From positions 186,001 to 250,000 of the forward strand of contig JADJWF010000003.1 in the NCBI GenBank assembly GCA_016716505.1: a stretch of DNA of 64,000 nucleotides, written 5' to 3'. A program made the position numbers and the translations under genes. Shown one piece after another: positions 16,211 through 23,602 of the stretch. Source of the stretch: Verrucomicrobiota bacterium. GTDB taxonomy: Bacteria > Verrucomicrobiota > Verrucomicrobiia > Limisphaerales > J093. Position 1 is the first letter of the stretch; every line of letters starts with the position of its first letter. The notes beneath the pieces were generated by a model. The model was not told where the DNA came from, did no database searches, and was given only the letters and a program-made list of their open reading frames with translations.

Positions 16211-17458
16211 TCAGAATTCGAACCGCAGCCCGCTGAGGCGCCGGGCGACCTCGCCGACTACACGCGCTTCGTCGGCTTCGTCTTTCGCCACGAACGTCAC
16301 GCTGAAGCGCAGGTAGGCGCCGGCGTCGTCCCACGGGACCGTGGAGATGAGCCGGTCCGTGATGAGCCACTGGGACACGGCCTCGGCGGTGGCAAACTCG
16401 ACGCGCGAGCCGTCGGCTTTGACCACGGCCCGGGGTGCCTTGACGTACAGGAAGAACGACCCCTTGGGCTTCTGGGCATGGAAGCCCGCGGCCCGGAGCG
16501 TCGCGACGAGGGCATCCATGCGGCGGCTGTACTTGGCTGCGATTTTCCCGGTGATCTCGGGATGGTCGAAGCAGTAGGCGGCCGCGTGCTGGATGGCGAG
16601 AAACTGCCCGCTGTCGGTGTTGTCCTTAACGTCGCCGTAAGCCTTCACCAGCAGCTCGTTGCCAGCGACGAAACCGATGCGCCAGCCGGTCATGTTGAAG
16701 CTCTTGCTGCACGAGTGAAGCTCGACCCCCACGTCCTTCGCGCCCGGGGTCGCGAGGAAGCTGAGCGGCCGTCCCTCAAACACCAGGGCGGCGTACGCGG
16801 CGTCCGACACCACGACGAGTTCGTGGCGTTTGGCGAAATGCACCACCCGCTCGAAAAACTCCGGCGTGGCGGCGGCTCCGGTGGGGTTGTTGGGGTAGTT
16901 GATGACCAGGACCTTCGCTTTCGCCAGGACGTCCGCCGGGATGCGGTCGAGGTCCGGCAGGAACTGGTTTTCTTCGGTCAATGGGAGGTTGTGGACGATG
17001 CCGCCGTAGTACTTGGCGTGCGTGCCGAAAACGGGATAACCGGGCGTAGTCATCAGCACCACGTCGCCGGGATTGACGAAAGCGGCCGGGAGGATGGAAA
17101 GGGCCGCCTTGCTGCCGATCGAGTGGAGCACTTCTTTCGCCGGGTCAATGCCGGTCACGCCGCAGACGCGCTCCAAATACCGGGCAGCGGCGAGCTTGAG
17201 CACGTCGTCACCGTTGTCTGCGTAGCCGCGGTTCGTCGGCTTGCGGGCCTCGCGATAAAGCTCCTCAACCACCTCGGGAAACGCCATCTCGTCCGGTTCG
17301 CCCACGCCCATGTCAATGATCTCGGCTCCGGGGTTGGCCGCGAGGGCAGCGCGCTTGGCGCGCTTGATCTTTTCGAATTTGTAGATGGCGGTTCCGCGGC
17401 CGTATTCGCGGCCGCCGATGCGCTCGGCGAACAGATTTTGGAGGTAGGTGTCGGACAT
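16211..17458 (-). CDS. dapL: LL-diaminopimelate aminotransferase
   Basis: 415 residues, a class I/II PLP-dependent aminotransferase. DapL-like features include YLQNLFAERIGG at the N-terminus, GVGEPDEMAFPEVV, NYPNNPTGA, and SCSKSFNMTGWRIGF, which contains the PLP-binding lysine. DapL converts tetrahydrodipicolinate directly to LL-diaminopimelate in lysine and peptidoglycan synthesis and is the route used by many Verrucomicrobiota and Chlamydiota. Its length is normal. The assignment is by similarity to the DapL pattern; another aminotransferase substrate is possible but less likely. Confidence 0.85.
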   Translation of the reverse strand: MSDTYLQNLFAERIGGREYGRGTAIYKFEKIKRAKRAALAANPGAEIIDMGVGEPDEMAFPEVVEELYREARKPTNRGYADNGDDVLKLAAARYLERVCGVTGIDPAKEVLHSIGSKAALSILPAAFVNPGDVVLMTTPGYPVFGTHAKYYGGIVHNLPLTEENQFLPDLDRIPADVLAKAKVLVINYPNNPTGAAATPEFFERVVHFAKRHELVVVSDAAYAALVFEGRPLSFLATPGAKDVGVELHSCSKSFNMTGWRIGFVAGNELLVKAYGDVKDNTDSGQFLAIQHAAAYCFDHPEITGKIAAKYSRRMDALVATLRAAGFHAQKPKGSFFLYVKAPRAVVKADGSRVEFATAEAVSQWLITDRLISTVPWDDAGAYLRFSVTFVAKDEADEARVVGEVARRLSGLRFEF

Positions 17459-17572
17459 GCGTGGCTGGGGAGTGGTTGGAGATGGATCTTCCAGGGGCCG
17501 GAGTTCGGTGCGGCAGTTTAAGTGTCGGGTGGTTTGGGACTGAGCGTGTCGGAGTCCCGGGGGGCGGAGCCC

Positions 17573-18004
17573 TCACTTGGTCTGGGCGAAGAGCATCAGC
17601 ACGCGCGGCCCTTTGTCCGTTGCGAGGGCGAACTGCTCCTCCTGGAAACCGTGGGGTACGGCCAGCCCGTCACAGGTGTGGTCATAGACGGGCGAGCCGT
17701 CCACAAGGAGCATGTAGTGATGGGTGCGGTTGCCCGGGATGTGGTGGATCGTGACGTGCCAGGCGTCAATCATGCCGTCCCGGTGGAGCGCCACCTTTTG
17801 CCAGTGGGTGAAGGAGCCGGCCACCTCAACGGTCGTCGGTTCCTCTGTCTCGCCATCGGGCAACCGCCAGCGAAAAACCTTGGTGAAGGTCTGCTGCCGG
17901 GGCTGGTCGCTCATGGCCGACCGGGGGCGCGACGACGGTTCAGGCACAAGCGGGGTCTTCCGGATGGGCGACCCGCCAAACATCGCGCTAAGTTTCCGCA
18001 ACAT
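17573..18004 (-). CDS. CBM48/AMPK-type glycogen-binding domain protein
   Basis: 143 residues from the ATG at 18004 (a TTG two codons earlier is possible). After a basic N-terminal 40 residues comes an immunoglobulin-like carbohydrate-binding domain: VEVAGSFTHWQKVALHRDG, then GNRTHHYMLLVDGSPVYD. These are the strand motifs of the AMPK-beta/CBM48 fold (E-V-x-V-x-G-S/D-F-x-x-W and Y-K-F-x-V-D-G). A regulatory or scaffold role in glycogen metabolism is typical of the fold, but no enzyme is attached or adjacent. Confidence 0.78.
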   Translation of the reverse strand: MLRKLSAMFGGSPIRKTPLVPEPSSRPRSAMSDQPRQQTFTKVFRWRLPDGETEEPTTVEVAGSFTHWQKVALHRDGMIDAWHVTIHHIPGNRTHHYMLLVDGSPVYDHTCDGLAVPHGFQEEQFALATDKGPRVLMLFAQTK

Positions 18005-18216
18005 AGTCAATTAGGCTCACAGGGCGCGAAAGCGTATCGCCGAAGATCGAACCGTCAACCCCGCCGTGCGTGCGTTGGTGAGCCGGCCGCGTGACCGGGG
18101 GGCACCTCTTTGCCGCGTCGGCAGATCACTCTCATTCCGCACCAAGCCACACACGGGAGACAACGGCGCAAACGGCCGGCTCCCGGAGCGTCTTTGGCGC
18201 GGTGCGGCGGAAAGGG

Positions 18217-19368
18217 TCAGCGCGCGGCGAACTTGTGAACCGTGCTGGTGCGATAGACCTGCCCTGGGCGAAGGACGGTGCTGGGGAACTTCGGTTGGTT
18301 GGGCGAGTCCGGGAAGTGCTGAGTTTCGAGGCAGAAGGCGGAATGCTGCGAGTACACGACGCCCCCCTTGCCGGTGAGGGTGCCGTCCAGGAAGTTGCCG
18401 CTGTAGAACTGAACCCCCGGTTGATCCGTGAGAATCTCGAGCACGCGGCCGCTCTTGGGATCGTACACGGTCGCGCATGGCGCCAGCCGCCGCCCGCCGC
18501 TGCGCAGGACGAAGTTGTGGTCGTATCCCTGCGGGTTGTTGGTGAGCTGCTTCAGATCGCGGCCGATGGGCTTGGCCTGGCGGAAGTCCATGGGCGTCCC
18601 CGCCACCGGGACGATCTCGCCGGTTGGGATTAGAGTGTCGTCCACGGGCGTAAACTGGTCCGCCGCAAGCATCAGCTCATGGTCGTAAATGTCACCCCGG
18701 CCGGAGAGATTCCAGTACGTGTGGTTGGTCAGGTTGACCACCGTGGCCTTGTCGGTGGTGGCGGTGTAGTCCATCCGCAATTCGTTTTTGTCGGTGAGCG
18801 TGTACACCACCGTGGCTTGCAGCGTGCCGGGATAGCCTTCCTCTCCGTCCGGGCTGGTGTAGGTGAATTTGAGTGCCACGCCGCCCGTGACGGTCAGCGG
18901 CTCGGCTTTCCACACCACCTTGTCGAAGCCCTTGAGGCCACCGTGCAGGGCGTTCGGGTAGTTGTTCGTCGCCAGCGTGTACGTCCGGCCGTCGAGGGTG
19001 AACTGGCCCCTAGCAATGCGGTTGGCGTACCGGCCGACGACGCAACCGAAGTAGGGGTGGCCCTTGAGGTAGGCGTCGAGGTTGTCAAAGCCGAACACGA
19101 TGTCGCCCAACTGACCGTTGCGGTCAGGGGTGTGCAGCTCGGTGATGATGCAGCCGTAGGTCATGACCTTCATCATCACGCCCTGGGCGTTTTTGAGCGT
19201 GTACAGATCCACGGCTTGGCCGTCCGGCGTGCGACCGAACGGCGACTTCTCAATCGAAGCCTGCCGCGGGATGGCTGGGGCGTCGCAACAAGGACGGGTG
19301 GAACAGGAGGTGAGGGCCAGCGCAGCCGCCGCCGCGAGGGCCAGTGACGTAGGCAACACGGTTTTCAT
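18217..19368 (-). CDS. galM: Aldose 1-epimerase, lipoprotein
   Basis: 383 residues. The N-terminus is a lipoprotein signal (LAAAAALALTSC), so the enzyme is probably anchored in an envelope membrane. The galactose mutarotase fold is marked by YGCIITELHTPDRNG, VVGRYANRIARGQF, NALHGGLKGFDKVVW (catalytic His), LTNHTYWNLSG and FCLETQHFPDSPNQP (catalytic Glu). It interconverts alpha- and beta-anomers of aldoses and would act in the periplasm on sugars released by secreted glycosidases. Array 2 begins 11 bases upstream of its start codon, so its native promoter has probably been separated from it. Confidence 0.92.
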   Translation of the reverse strand: MKTVLPTSLALAAAAALALTSCSTRPCCDAPAIPRQASIEKSPFGRTPDGQAVDLYTLKNAQGVMMKVMTYGCIITELHTPDRNGQLGDIVFGFDNLDAYLKGHPYFGCVVGRYANRIARGQFTLDGRTYTLATNNYPNALHGGLKGFDKVVWKAEPLTVTGGVALKFTYTSPDGEEGYPGTLQATVVYTLTDKNELRMDYTATTDKATVVNLTNHTYWNLSGRGDIYDHELMLAADQFTPVDDTLIPTGEIVPVAGTPMDFRQAKPIGRDLKQLTNNPQGYDHNFVLRSGGRRLAPCATVYDPKSGRVLEILTDQPGVQFYSGNFLDGTLTGKGGVVYSQHSAFCLETQHFPDSPNQPKFPSTVLRPGQVYRTSTVHKFAAR

Positions 19369-19378
19369 TGGTGGAGGT

Positions 19379-19580
19379 TAGCAACCGAATTCAGCGACCA
19401 CCGCCGGAAACGCCCGGTCGGCTGCAACAGTCGCTGACACTTGAGCGGCTTGGGAAGCCGCGAAAGGAACGTTGCCGCGGGCAGCAGGCCCGCCGGGCCG
19501 AGCGAGCGGGCGCGAGTGAGTCCAATAACCTGAACCGTCCGTCTGCCCAGCGGGGCGGCGCTGCAGCGCTCTAGTTCGCC
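19379..19580 (-). repeat. attC-a, enlarged site of cassette a
   Basis: The outer boxes are TAGCAAC (19379-19385) and GTTCGCC (19574-19580). It shares the interior of attC-2 and attC-4 (CCGCCGGAAACGCCCGGTCG and CTGCCCAGCGGGGCGGCG) but carries an extra ~75 bases in the middle (about 19430-19525), making it about 200 bases long. It is the distal end of array 2, 11 bases from galM. Confidence 0.72.
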
Positions 19581-19588
19581 TAGGATAT

Positions 19589-19948
19589 CTACCGGTTGCA
19601 TGAGTTCAAGAGCGCGGTCATTAGGAGCAACGGCGGTACCAAACGAACGCTCCATATTAGTCCAGTGCTCACTTTTCTTCGCGCCAATTCGGGATCTGCT
19701 TGAATCAGCCATCTCCGACTTTCCTCCTTTCTGAGCATATTCAATACGATCAATCCCCAGAGGAACATAGTCGCTCCGGCGCTTACGAGCATGTCCATTG
19801 CCCGGTGAGAATCGGTTGGATCGTCGGAAATCGAAGCGGCCAACGCAGCAAATCCTGCCGTCATGGTGCCTATCCAAGAGAAAGCGTAGATACGGCGTCT
19901 GCCGAGACAGCAGGCGAGCTTCTCGATTGGTTCTGGATTCTCTGGCAT
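19589..19948 (-). CDS. Cassette a protein, membrane protein
   Basis: 119 residues with two or three hydrophobic segments (IYAFSWIGTMTAGFAALAA, MLVSAGATMFLWGLIVLNML, LVPPLLLMTALL). No family recognised. The start codon is 6 bases from the cassette edge and the stop 8 bases from the R'' box. Confidence 0.6.
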   Translation of the reverse strand: MPENPEPIEKLACCLGRRRIYAFSWIGTMTAGFAALAASISDDPTDSHRAMDMLVSAGATMFLWGLIVLNMLRKEESRRWLIQADPELARRKVSTGLIWSVRLVPPLLLMTALLNSCNR

Positions 19949-19954
19949 CGTGCT

Positions 19955-20055
19955 GGCGAACGACCCAAGCTCAGCGACCCGGCCCGCGGGACGCTACGAT
20001 TGCAACCGCGACGCTCCCGCGCTCCCCGGCCTTCGCTCCAGCGGTCTGGTTAGGC
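19955..20055 (-). repeat. attC-b, site of cassette b
   Basis: The outer boxes are GGCGAAC (19955-19961) and GTTAGGC (20049-20055). The left arm CCCAAGCTCAGCGACCCGGC is shared with attC-1 in the other array, linking the two arrays by site family. Confidence 0.8.
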
Positions 20056-20065
20056 GGCGCGGGTC

Positions 20066-20569
20066 TCATCTGACAATCTCTGGACTCGCAGCAAACCAAG
20101 ACCTCTCGGACCTGTGCAGACCACATCGCTCTGCGAAGCGGACAAGCGCGAACTGCAAGCGCGAGTACTGGCGCTTGTGACAAAGCACCAGACCGCACCG
20201 CCAGGGCTCGCGAGTATCAGGCACCGGCACCGCGAAAGTGACGGTCGCTCCGGGCGGCAAGTCAAAGTCACCAGACTGTGCGTGTCGTAACTGAATGCTC
20301 TCGTCTCGGAAGAAGACCGGCCCGATATAGCAAAAGAAATCGCGTCGTGTGGGGTTGTGGACGCTGAACACGGCAAAGCCTGTATGGGCAACGTTGGTGG
20401 TGGCATATGAGGCCGCCAGCATCCTGGTGACATCGTTGGTGTAGCCAAGCAGGGTGACCGGAATCTCCGAACCGCGCCGCTTCGACGGCGAAGAGGCCAG
20501 CAGCCAAACAGCCATGCCTCCCAATATGGCGAACGCGAGACAACCAGCGATGAGCTTTTTGCGTTTCAT
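20066..20569 (-). CDS. Cassette b protein, membrane-anchored, unknown
   Basis: 167 residues from the ATG at 20569. One N-terminal transmembrane helix or signal anchor (MKRKKLIAGCLAFAILGGMA) is followed by a soluble, beta-rich domain (IPVTLLGYTNDVTRML, FAVFSVHNPTRRDFFCYIGP, PPGATVTFAVPVPDTREPWR). No family is recognised, but the hydrophobic-anchor plus beta-sandwich plan is common in cassette-encoded proteins of Verrucomicrobiota and Planctomycetota (inference). Confidence 0.62.
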   Translation of the reverse strand: MKRKKLIAGCLAFAILGGMAVWLLASSPSKRRGSEIPVTLLGYTNDVTRMLAASYATTNVAHTGFAVFSVHNPTRRDFFCYIGPVFFRDESIQLRHAQSGDFDLPPGATVTFAVPVPDTREPWRCGLVLCHKRQYSRLQFALVRFAERCGLHRSERSWFAASPEIVR

Positions 20570-20589
20570 GGCCACGACGCACGCACGCT

Positions 20590-20682
20590 GCCTAACGATC
20601 AAGTGCAGCCACGCCGGTCCACAAGGACGTCCGCTGCGCCGAGACGTGGCCCACCGGCGTTGGCTGGCACGACTGGTTCGGC
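20590..20682 (-). repeat. attC-c, site of cassette c
   Basis: The outer boxes are GCCTAAC (20590-20596) and GTTCGGC (20676-20682). The arms CAGCCACGCCGG and CCGGCGTTGGCTG pair with one extra base on the gene side. Its interior is unlike the other sites, so it represents a separate attC family. Confidence 0.8.
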
Positions 20683-20686
20683 CCCC

Positions 20687-21103
20687 TCATGAGGTCCTGT
20701 CCGCATGCGCTGCCTCGCCGGAATCGACCCGGAGCCAGACGCCACAGAATCGACGCATGCACTCAGCCAGAAACCGAAGCTGTTCATCGTCCTGCTCGAT
20801 GGGGCGTGGCCAGGCGCACCCCTGAGGCCGACGCGACCAAGCCTCGGGATCAGCCTCCCGGACGATCTCCTCCAGACTCAGGCTTGTCCGGCGATCAGAG
20901 TGCCCGTCTGTAAGCCGCACATCTAGGATCGGACTATCTGCCTGCTCCACCAGAACTGCGAGCTCCTCGGACCGGTACTCGGCTCCTTGGTAGCGTGACA
21001 TGTACTCGTTCCACGTCCGAACGCACTCGAAACCCCAATCCGACACCAGAAAGTCGAAGTGCTTTCGGATCAGCGGGACAAGGTCGTTGATCTGGCCGCT
21101 CAT
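20687..21103 (-). CDS. Cassette c protein, unknown acidic soluble protein
   Basis: 138 residues, acidic, no membrane segment (DLVPLIRKHFDFLVSDWGFE, then SEELAVLVEQADSPILDVRL). The pattern of a helix, an aromatic-rich region and an Asp/Glu-rich tail resembles some immunity-type proteins, but nothing decisive is visible. The stop codon is 4 bases from the R'' box. Confidence 0.6.
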   Translation of the reverse strand: MSGQINDLVPLIRKHFDFLVSDWGFECVRTWNEYMSRYQGAEYRSEELAVLVEQADSPILDVRLTDGHSDRRTSLSLEEIVREADPEAWSRRPQGCAWPRPIEQDDEQLRFLAECMRRFCGVWLRVDSGEAAHADRTS

Positions 21104-21115
21104 GAGCGTGTATGG

Positions 21116-21211
21116 GCCGAACGCCAGAACTGACCGACGCGGGCGGCCAGTGGCGTCCGAATTGGAAACTGACGCGGCCCGCCCGCGTTCGGTCTAGTGA
21201 TTTTGTTCGGC
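21116..21211 (-). repeat. attC-d, site of cassette d
   Basis: The outer boxes are GCCGAAC (21116-21122) and GTTCGGC (21205-21211). The arms GACCGACGCGGGCGG and CCGCCCGCGTTCGGTC pair with one extra base on the gene side. It is nearly identical to attC-e. Confidence 0.82.
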
Positions 21212-21224
21212 CATTTGGATGCAC

Positions 21225-21632
21225 TCATATAAGAACTCCGAAAATCCCACTCAACAACCTGCGCCTTAGCACCACGAAAACCGTAACGACGAGGGGGAGA
21301 GCAACAATGGCGACGCCTGTGGACAGGCTGTCGTGTCCCTGAGCATCAAGCCGCTCAACAGCCAGTGAGCACAACGCCAAGAGTGCGAACGCCGTCCAGC
21401 CACAAACCTCTCGCACAATCTCCGACGACGGCCTTCGCCAACTCAGATAGACACGGCGAAACAGATACACGGCGAAACAACCGAAGGCGATGCCCAGGGC
21501 CAAATGCCACCACACGAATTCCCGGAGTGCCGACACGCACAACATCACCCCAAGAAGCAGCACCAAAGCGCCGAACGCCCCAGGTAGAAGGCTCAGCATT
21601 CGGACCATCGTCTTGGCGGTTGAAGCGGTCAT
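21225..21632 (-). CDS. Cassette d protein, four-helix membrane protein
   Basis: 135 residues with four predicted transmembrane helices (LPGAFGALVLLLGVMLCVSA, WWHLALGIAFGCFAVYLF, GWTAFALLALCSLAV, VAIVALPLVVTVFVVL). No family recognised. The start is 12 bases from the cassette edge. Confidence 0.62.
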   Translation of the reverse strand: MTASTAKTMVRMLSLLPGAFGALVLLLGVMLCVSALREFVWWHLALGIAFGCFAVYLFRRVYLSWRRPSSEIVREVCGWTAFALLALCSLAVERLDAQGHDSLSTGVAIVALPLVVTVFVVLRRRLLSGIFGVLI

Positions 21633-21644
21633 GGCGTCGCTGTG

Positions 21645-21739
21645 GCCGAACGATAGAACTGACCGACGCGGGCGGTCAATGACGTCCGAGTTGGAAGCTG
21701 ACGTGGCCCGCCCGCGTTCGGTCCAGTCACTGGTTGTGC
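21645..21739 (-). repeat. attC-e, site of cassette e
   Basis: The outer boxes are GCCGAAC (21645-21651) and GTTGTGC (21733-21739). The arms are those of attC-d. The unusual GTTGTGC box is matched exactly by GCACAAC at this cassette's other edge (22150), which identifies both as ends of one cassette. Confidence 0.82.
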
Positions 21740-21744
21740 GATTC

Positions 21745-22143
21745 TCATCTTCTCAACTTGAGAATCGAAACGCCATCGGTGTCAGCGGGCAAGCGGGATA
21801 TCTGCCTCGCCGAGAACTCCGACGTGCAGCCATCTGGCCCCGCCACATAAAGGAACGGCTCGGCGTCATCACTCCTCGTCCGCACCTTGATAAACCCCAG
21901 CCACACGTTGTCCGCCCATCGCATGGAGGGAATATCCAAACGGTAAATGCCGCCATCGTCTGGAGTGACTGGGAGCTGCTGCCCACGCGAGCCTGTCTTG
22001 AGAGTGACATCTGCATCGCGAGGCTGAACCCGTAATGCAACCGTTCGAGCGGTGGTGACACCATCGCGACACACGCACCCGGAAGTCAGAAGCAGAGCGG
22101 CGCCCACTACCACCGGATAGAAACAATGAAGCTTCGCGCTCAT
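21745..22143 (-). CDS. Cassette e protein, lipoprotein
   Basis: 132 residues from the ATG at 22143, 6 bases from the cassette edge; the longer open frame upstream runs through attC-f and is not coding. The N-terminus is a lipoprotein signal (VVVGAALLLTSGC). The mature part is a small beta-rich domain (ALRVQPRDADVTLKTG, GGIYRLDIPSMRW, then DGCTSEFSARQISRL). No family recognised. Confidence 0.66.
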   Translation of the reverse strand: MSAKLHCFYPVVVGAALLLTSGCVCRDGVTTARTVALRVQPRDADVTLKTGSRGQQLPVTPDDGGIYRLDIPSMRWADNVWLGFIKVRTRSDDAEPFLYVAGPDGCTSEFSARQISRLPADTDGVSILKLRR

Positions 22144-22149
22144 GTTTTC

Positions 22150-22287
22150 GCACAACGATAGAACTGAGCGACAGCCGCCCCGCCGTGATAACGCCCGTGA
22201 CTCTCGACCACCCGAGCGCGCGGCCGAAGCCCGCGACGCTCGAACTCCGAAGCGGGACGGCTGTTCGCTCCAGTGATCTTGTTCGGC
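22150..22287 (-). repeat. attC-f, site of cassette f
   Basis: The outer boxes are GCACAAC (22150-22156) and GTTCGGC (22281-22287). The arms AGCGACAGCCGCCCC and GGGACGGCTGTTCGCT pair nearly fully. It is close in sequence to attC-3 of array 1 over its whole length. Confidence 0.82.
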
Positions 22288-22312
22288 GTTCTCTTCATCG
22301 TTTGTCTGCCGC

Positions 22313-22642
22313 TCAGAAACTATGCTGCCGCCCGCGACTCGTCCACTCAGCGGCGTAGATGCCCGCTCCCAGGACGCACAAGCCGAAACCAAGAGCCCAC
22401 ATATCGAGAACCTGCGCGAGCGGCGAGCCCTCGGTACTCGAAACCAAGTCCCAACGTGTGGACCAGTCCCTGCGAATCGCTCCGGTCGTTGGGTCGCGCT
22501 CGGTCGAGTATACGCAGCGGTGGAAGTTCCCCGCCTCGAAATCGCCGTGGCCGTAAACAACGGTGCAGTAAATGGAGCGCGAGAGCACCAGCACGCCAAG
22601 CCCTGCAATGCAGGCGCAGACAAATGCGATGGGCTTATTCAT
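22313..22642 (-). CDS. Cassette f protein, membrane protein
   Basis: 109 residues with a hydrophobic helix at each end (FVCACIAGLGVLVLSRSIY and MWALGFGLCVLGAGIYAAEW) and a soluble middle. The topology and length suggest a small envelope protein; no family recognised. It is the attI-proximal cassette of array 2. Confidence 0.62.
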   Translation of the reverse strand: MNKPIAFVCACIAGLGVLVLSRSIYCTVVYGHGDFEAGNFHRCVYSTERDPTTGAIRRDWSTRWDLVSSTEGSPLAQVLDMWALGFGLCVLGAGIYAAEWTSRGRQHSF

Positions 22643-22676
22643 TTGGTTGCGGATGCGGTGGGACGCACTACTGTCG

Positions 22677-23145
22677 CCGAACAGTTAAGTGAGCGACAGT
22701 TGGTGTTCACCGCTTGTCGCCATAAGTGTTCAACCGCAAACTTGTTCCGTTGCCAATGCCGGTCAAGTCATGAGTTGGGCAAGCTCGCCCGAGGTTTTGT
22801 CGCCTAGCACGCGGGCAACGTGACAACGGCCTTTGGGCCGGCTGCATCCCAATCCCACGGCCTGGCTGCGGGAGCAGTTGCCGGGGGGGGGAAGCGGTTG
22901 TTCCATGATTTCCCGCCAACCGGGCAGGCATACTGGGAGCCGATGGTGCGGTACCGGTGGTTCCACCCGCGGCTGGGGGAACCCGAAGTCGGGGCGGGGT
23001 GTTGCTTGACGGCGTGCTCGGTGTCGGCGGCGGGCGGCCATTACTTCAGCGGTGGGGCGCACTGGGGCCGGTGGGCGTCGAGCGGCTGTGAACCCCCCGT
23101 GCGCCGAGCGGGAACGGACGGGGCCGGTACGTGCGGAGGCGCGCC
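22677..23145 (-). repeat. attI-like leader, copy 2 of a ~460-bp duplicated sequence
   Basis: It starts at the cassette edge GCCGAAC (22677-22683) with the same AGTTAAGTGAGCG as the copy at 14457, is near-identical to it from about 22745, and ends in GAGGCGCGCC at 23145. The whole stretch 22643-23602 shows no convincing gene. Between 23146 and 23602 I see only unique non-coding sequence plus the palindrome listed next. Confidence 0.7.
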
Positions 23146-23446
23146 CAAGGGTTGGGAACGTGATCGTCGTTGGGCGGCGCCAGCCCCGCGCGAAGCCGAT
23201 TTCCCTCTGGTGGGGATGGCGCCGGTCACGGTTTTGGGGGCACGGGGGAGCGGATGGGACCTGGGCGCATCCCACCTCTTGCAGTCCCGTGTTTCCGCAA
23301 GGGCTTGGGGCACCGGCACGCGGCAGGATGAAGCAGGAACCGGTAGTCTGCCAGGAAGGCCGTTTACTCCTGCGACGAACTGCTAGGTGTCCAAGCGGCT
23401 CAGGCACCGACTTGGCGGCTGACTGGGAGGTCGGCGGCACCCGTAA

Positions 23447-23466
23447 CGCCGGCTTCCCAGCCGGCG
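23447..23466. repeat. REP-like extragenic palindrome
   Basis: CGCCGGC (23447-23453), loop TTCCCA, GCCGGCG (23460-23466). Short G+C palindromes with this CCGGC core are scattered between genes in many verrucomicrobial genomes. It lies in the gene-free tract right of array 2. Confidence 0.5.
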
Positions 23467-23602
23467 CAAGTGCCGACCGGAGACCAGTGGTTTGCCCGAA
23501 AAGCCGAAAACCCGCGCAAGAACCGAGATGCGGTTTGGGCTTGGGAGGCGGTTGAATAACTGTTGCGGCTGCGGCAGGCTTCGCCGCGTGAAATCCAACG
23601 TC

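Larger units (their letters stand above)
19379..22683 (-). mobile_element. Integron gene-cassette array 2 (six cassettes, no integrase)
   Basis: Six minus-strand genes are each followed by an attC-like site. Cassette edges are near 19382, 19958, 20593, 21119, 21648, 22153 and 22680. The box beside each stop codon is the exact reverse complement of the box at the same gene's 5' edge: GTTCGCC/GGCGAAC, GTTAGGC/GCCTAAC, GTTCGGC/GCCGAAC (three times) and GTTGTGC/GCACAAC. This six-for-six agreement is the signature of cassettes inserted from circles. Start codons lie 6-34 bases from the edges. The proximal end (right) carries the same attI-like sequence as array 1. There is no integrase in the window. 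Confidence 0.88.

Noticed and set aside
21745..22623. 292-residue version of the cassette e protein
   Set aside because: The upstream two-thirds runs through attC-f and part of cassette f in antiframe; the lipoprotein signal begins at 22143.
12373..22683. CRISPR array
   Set aside because: Repeats are 93-202 bases, palindromic over their whole length and alternate with genes rather than short spacers; no cas genes are present.
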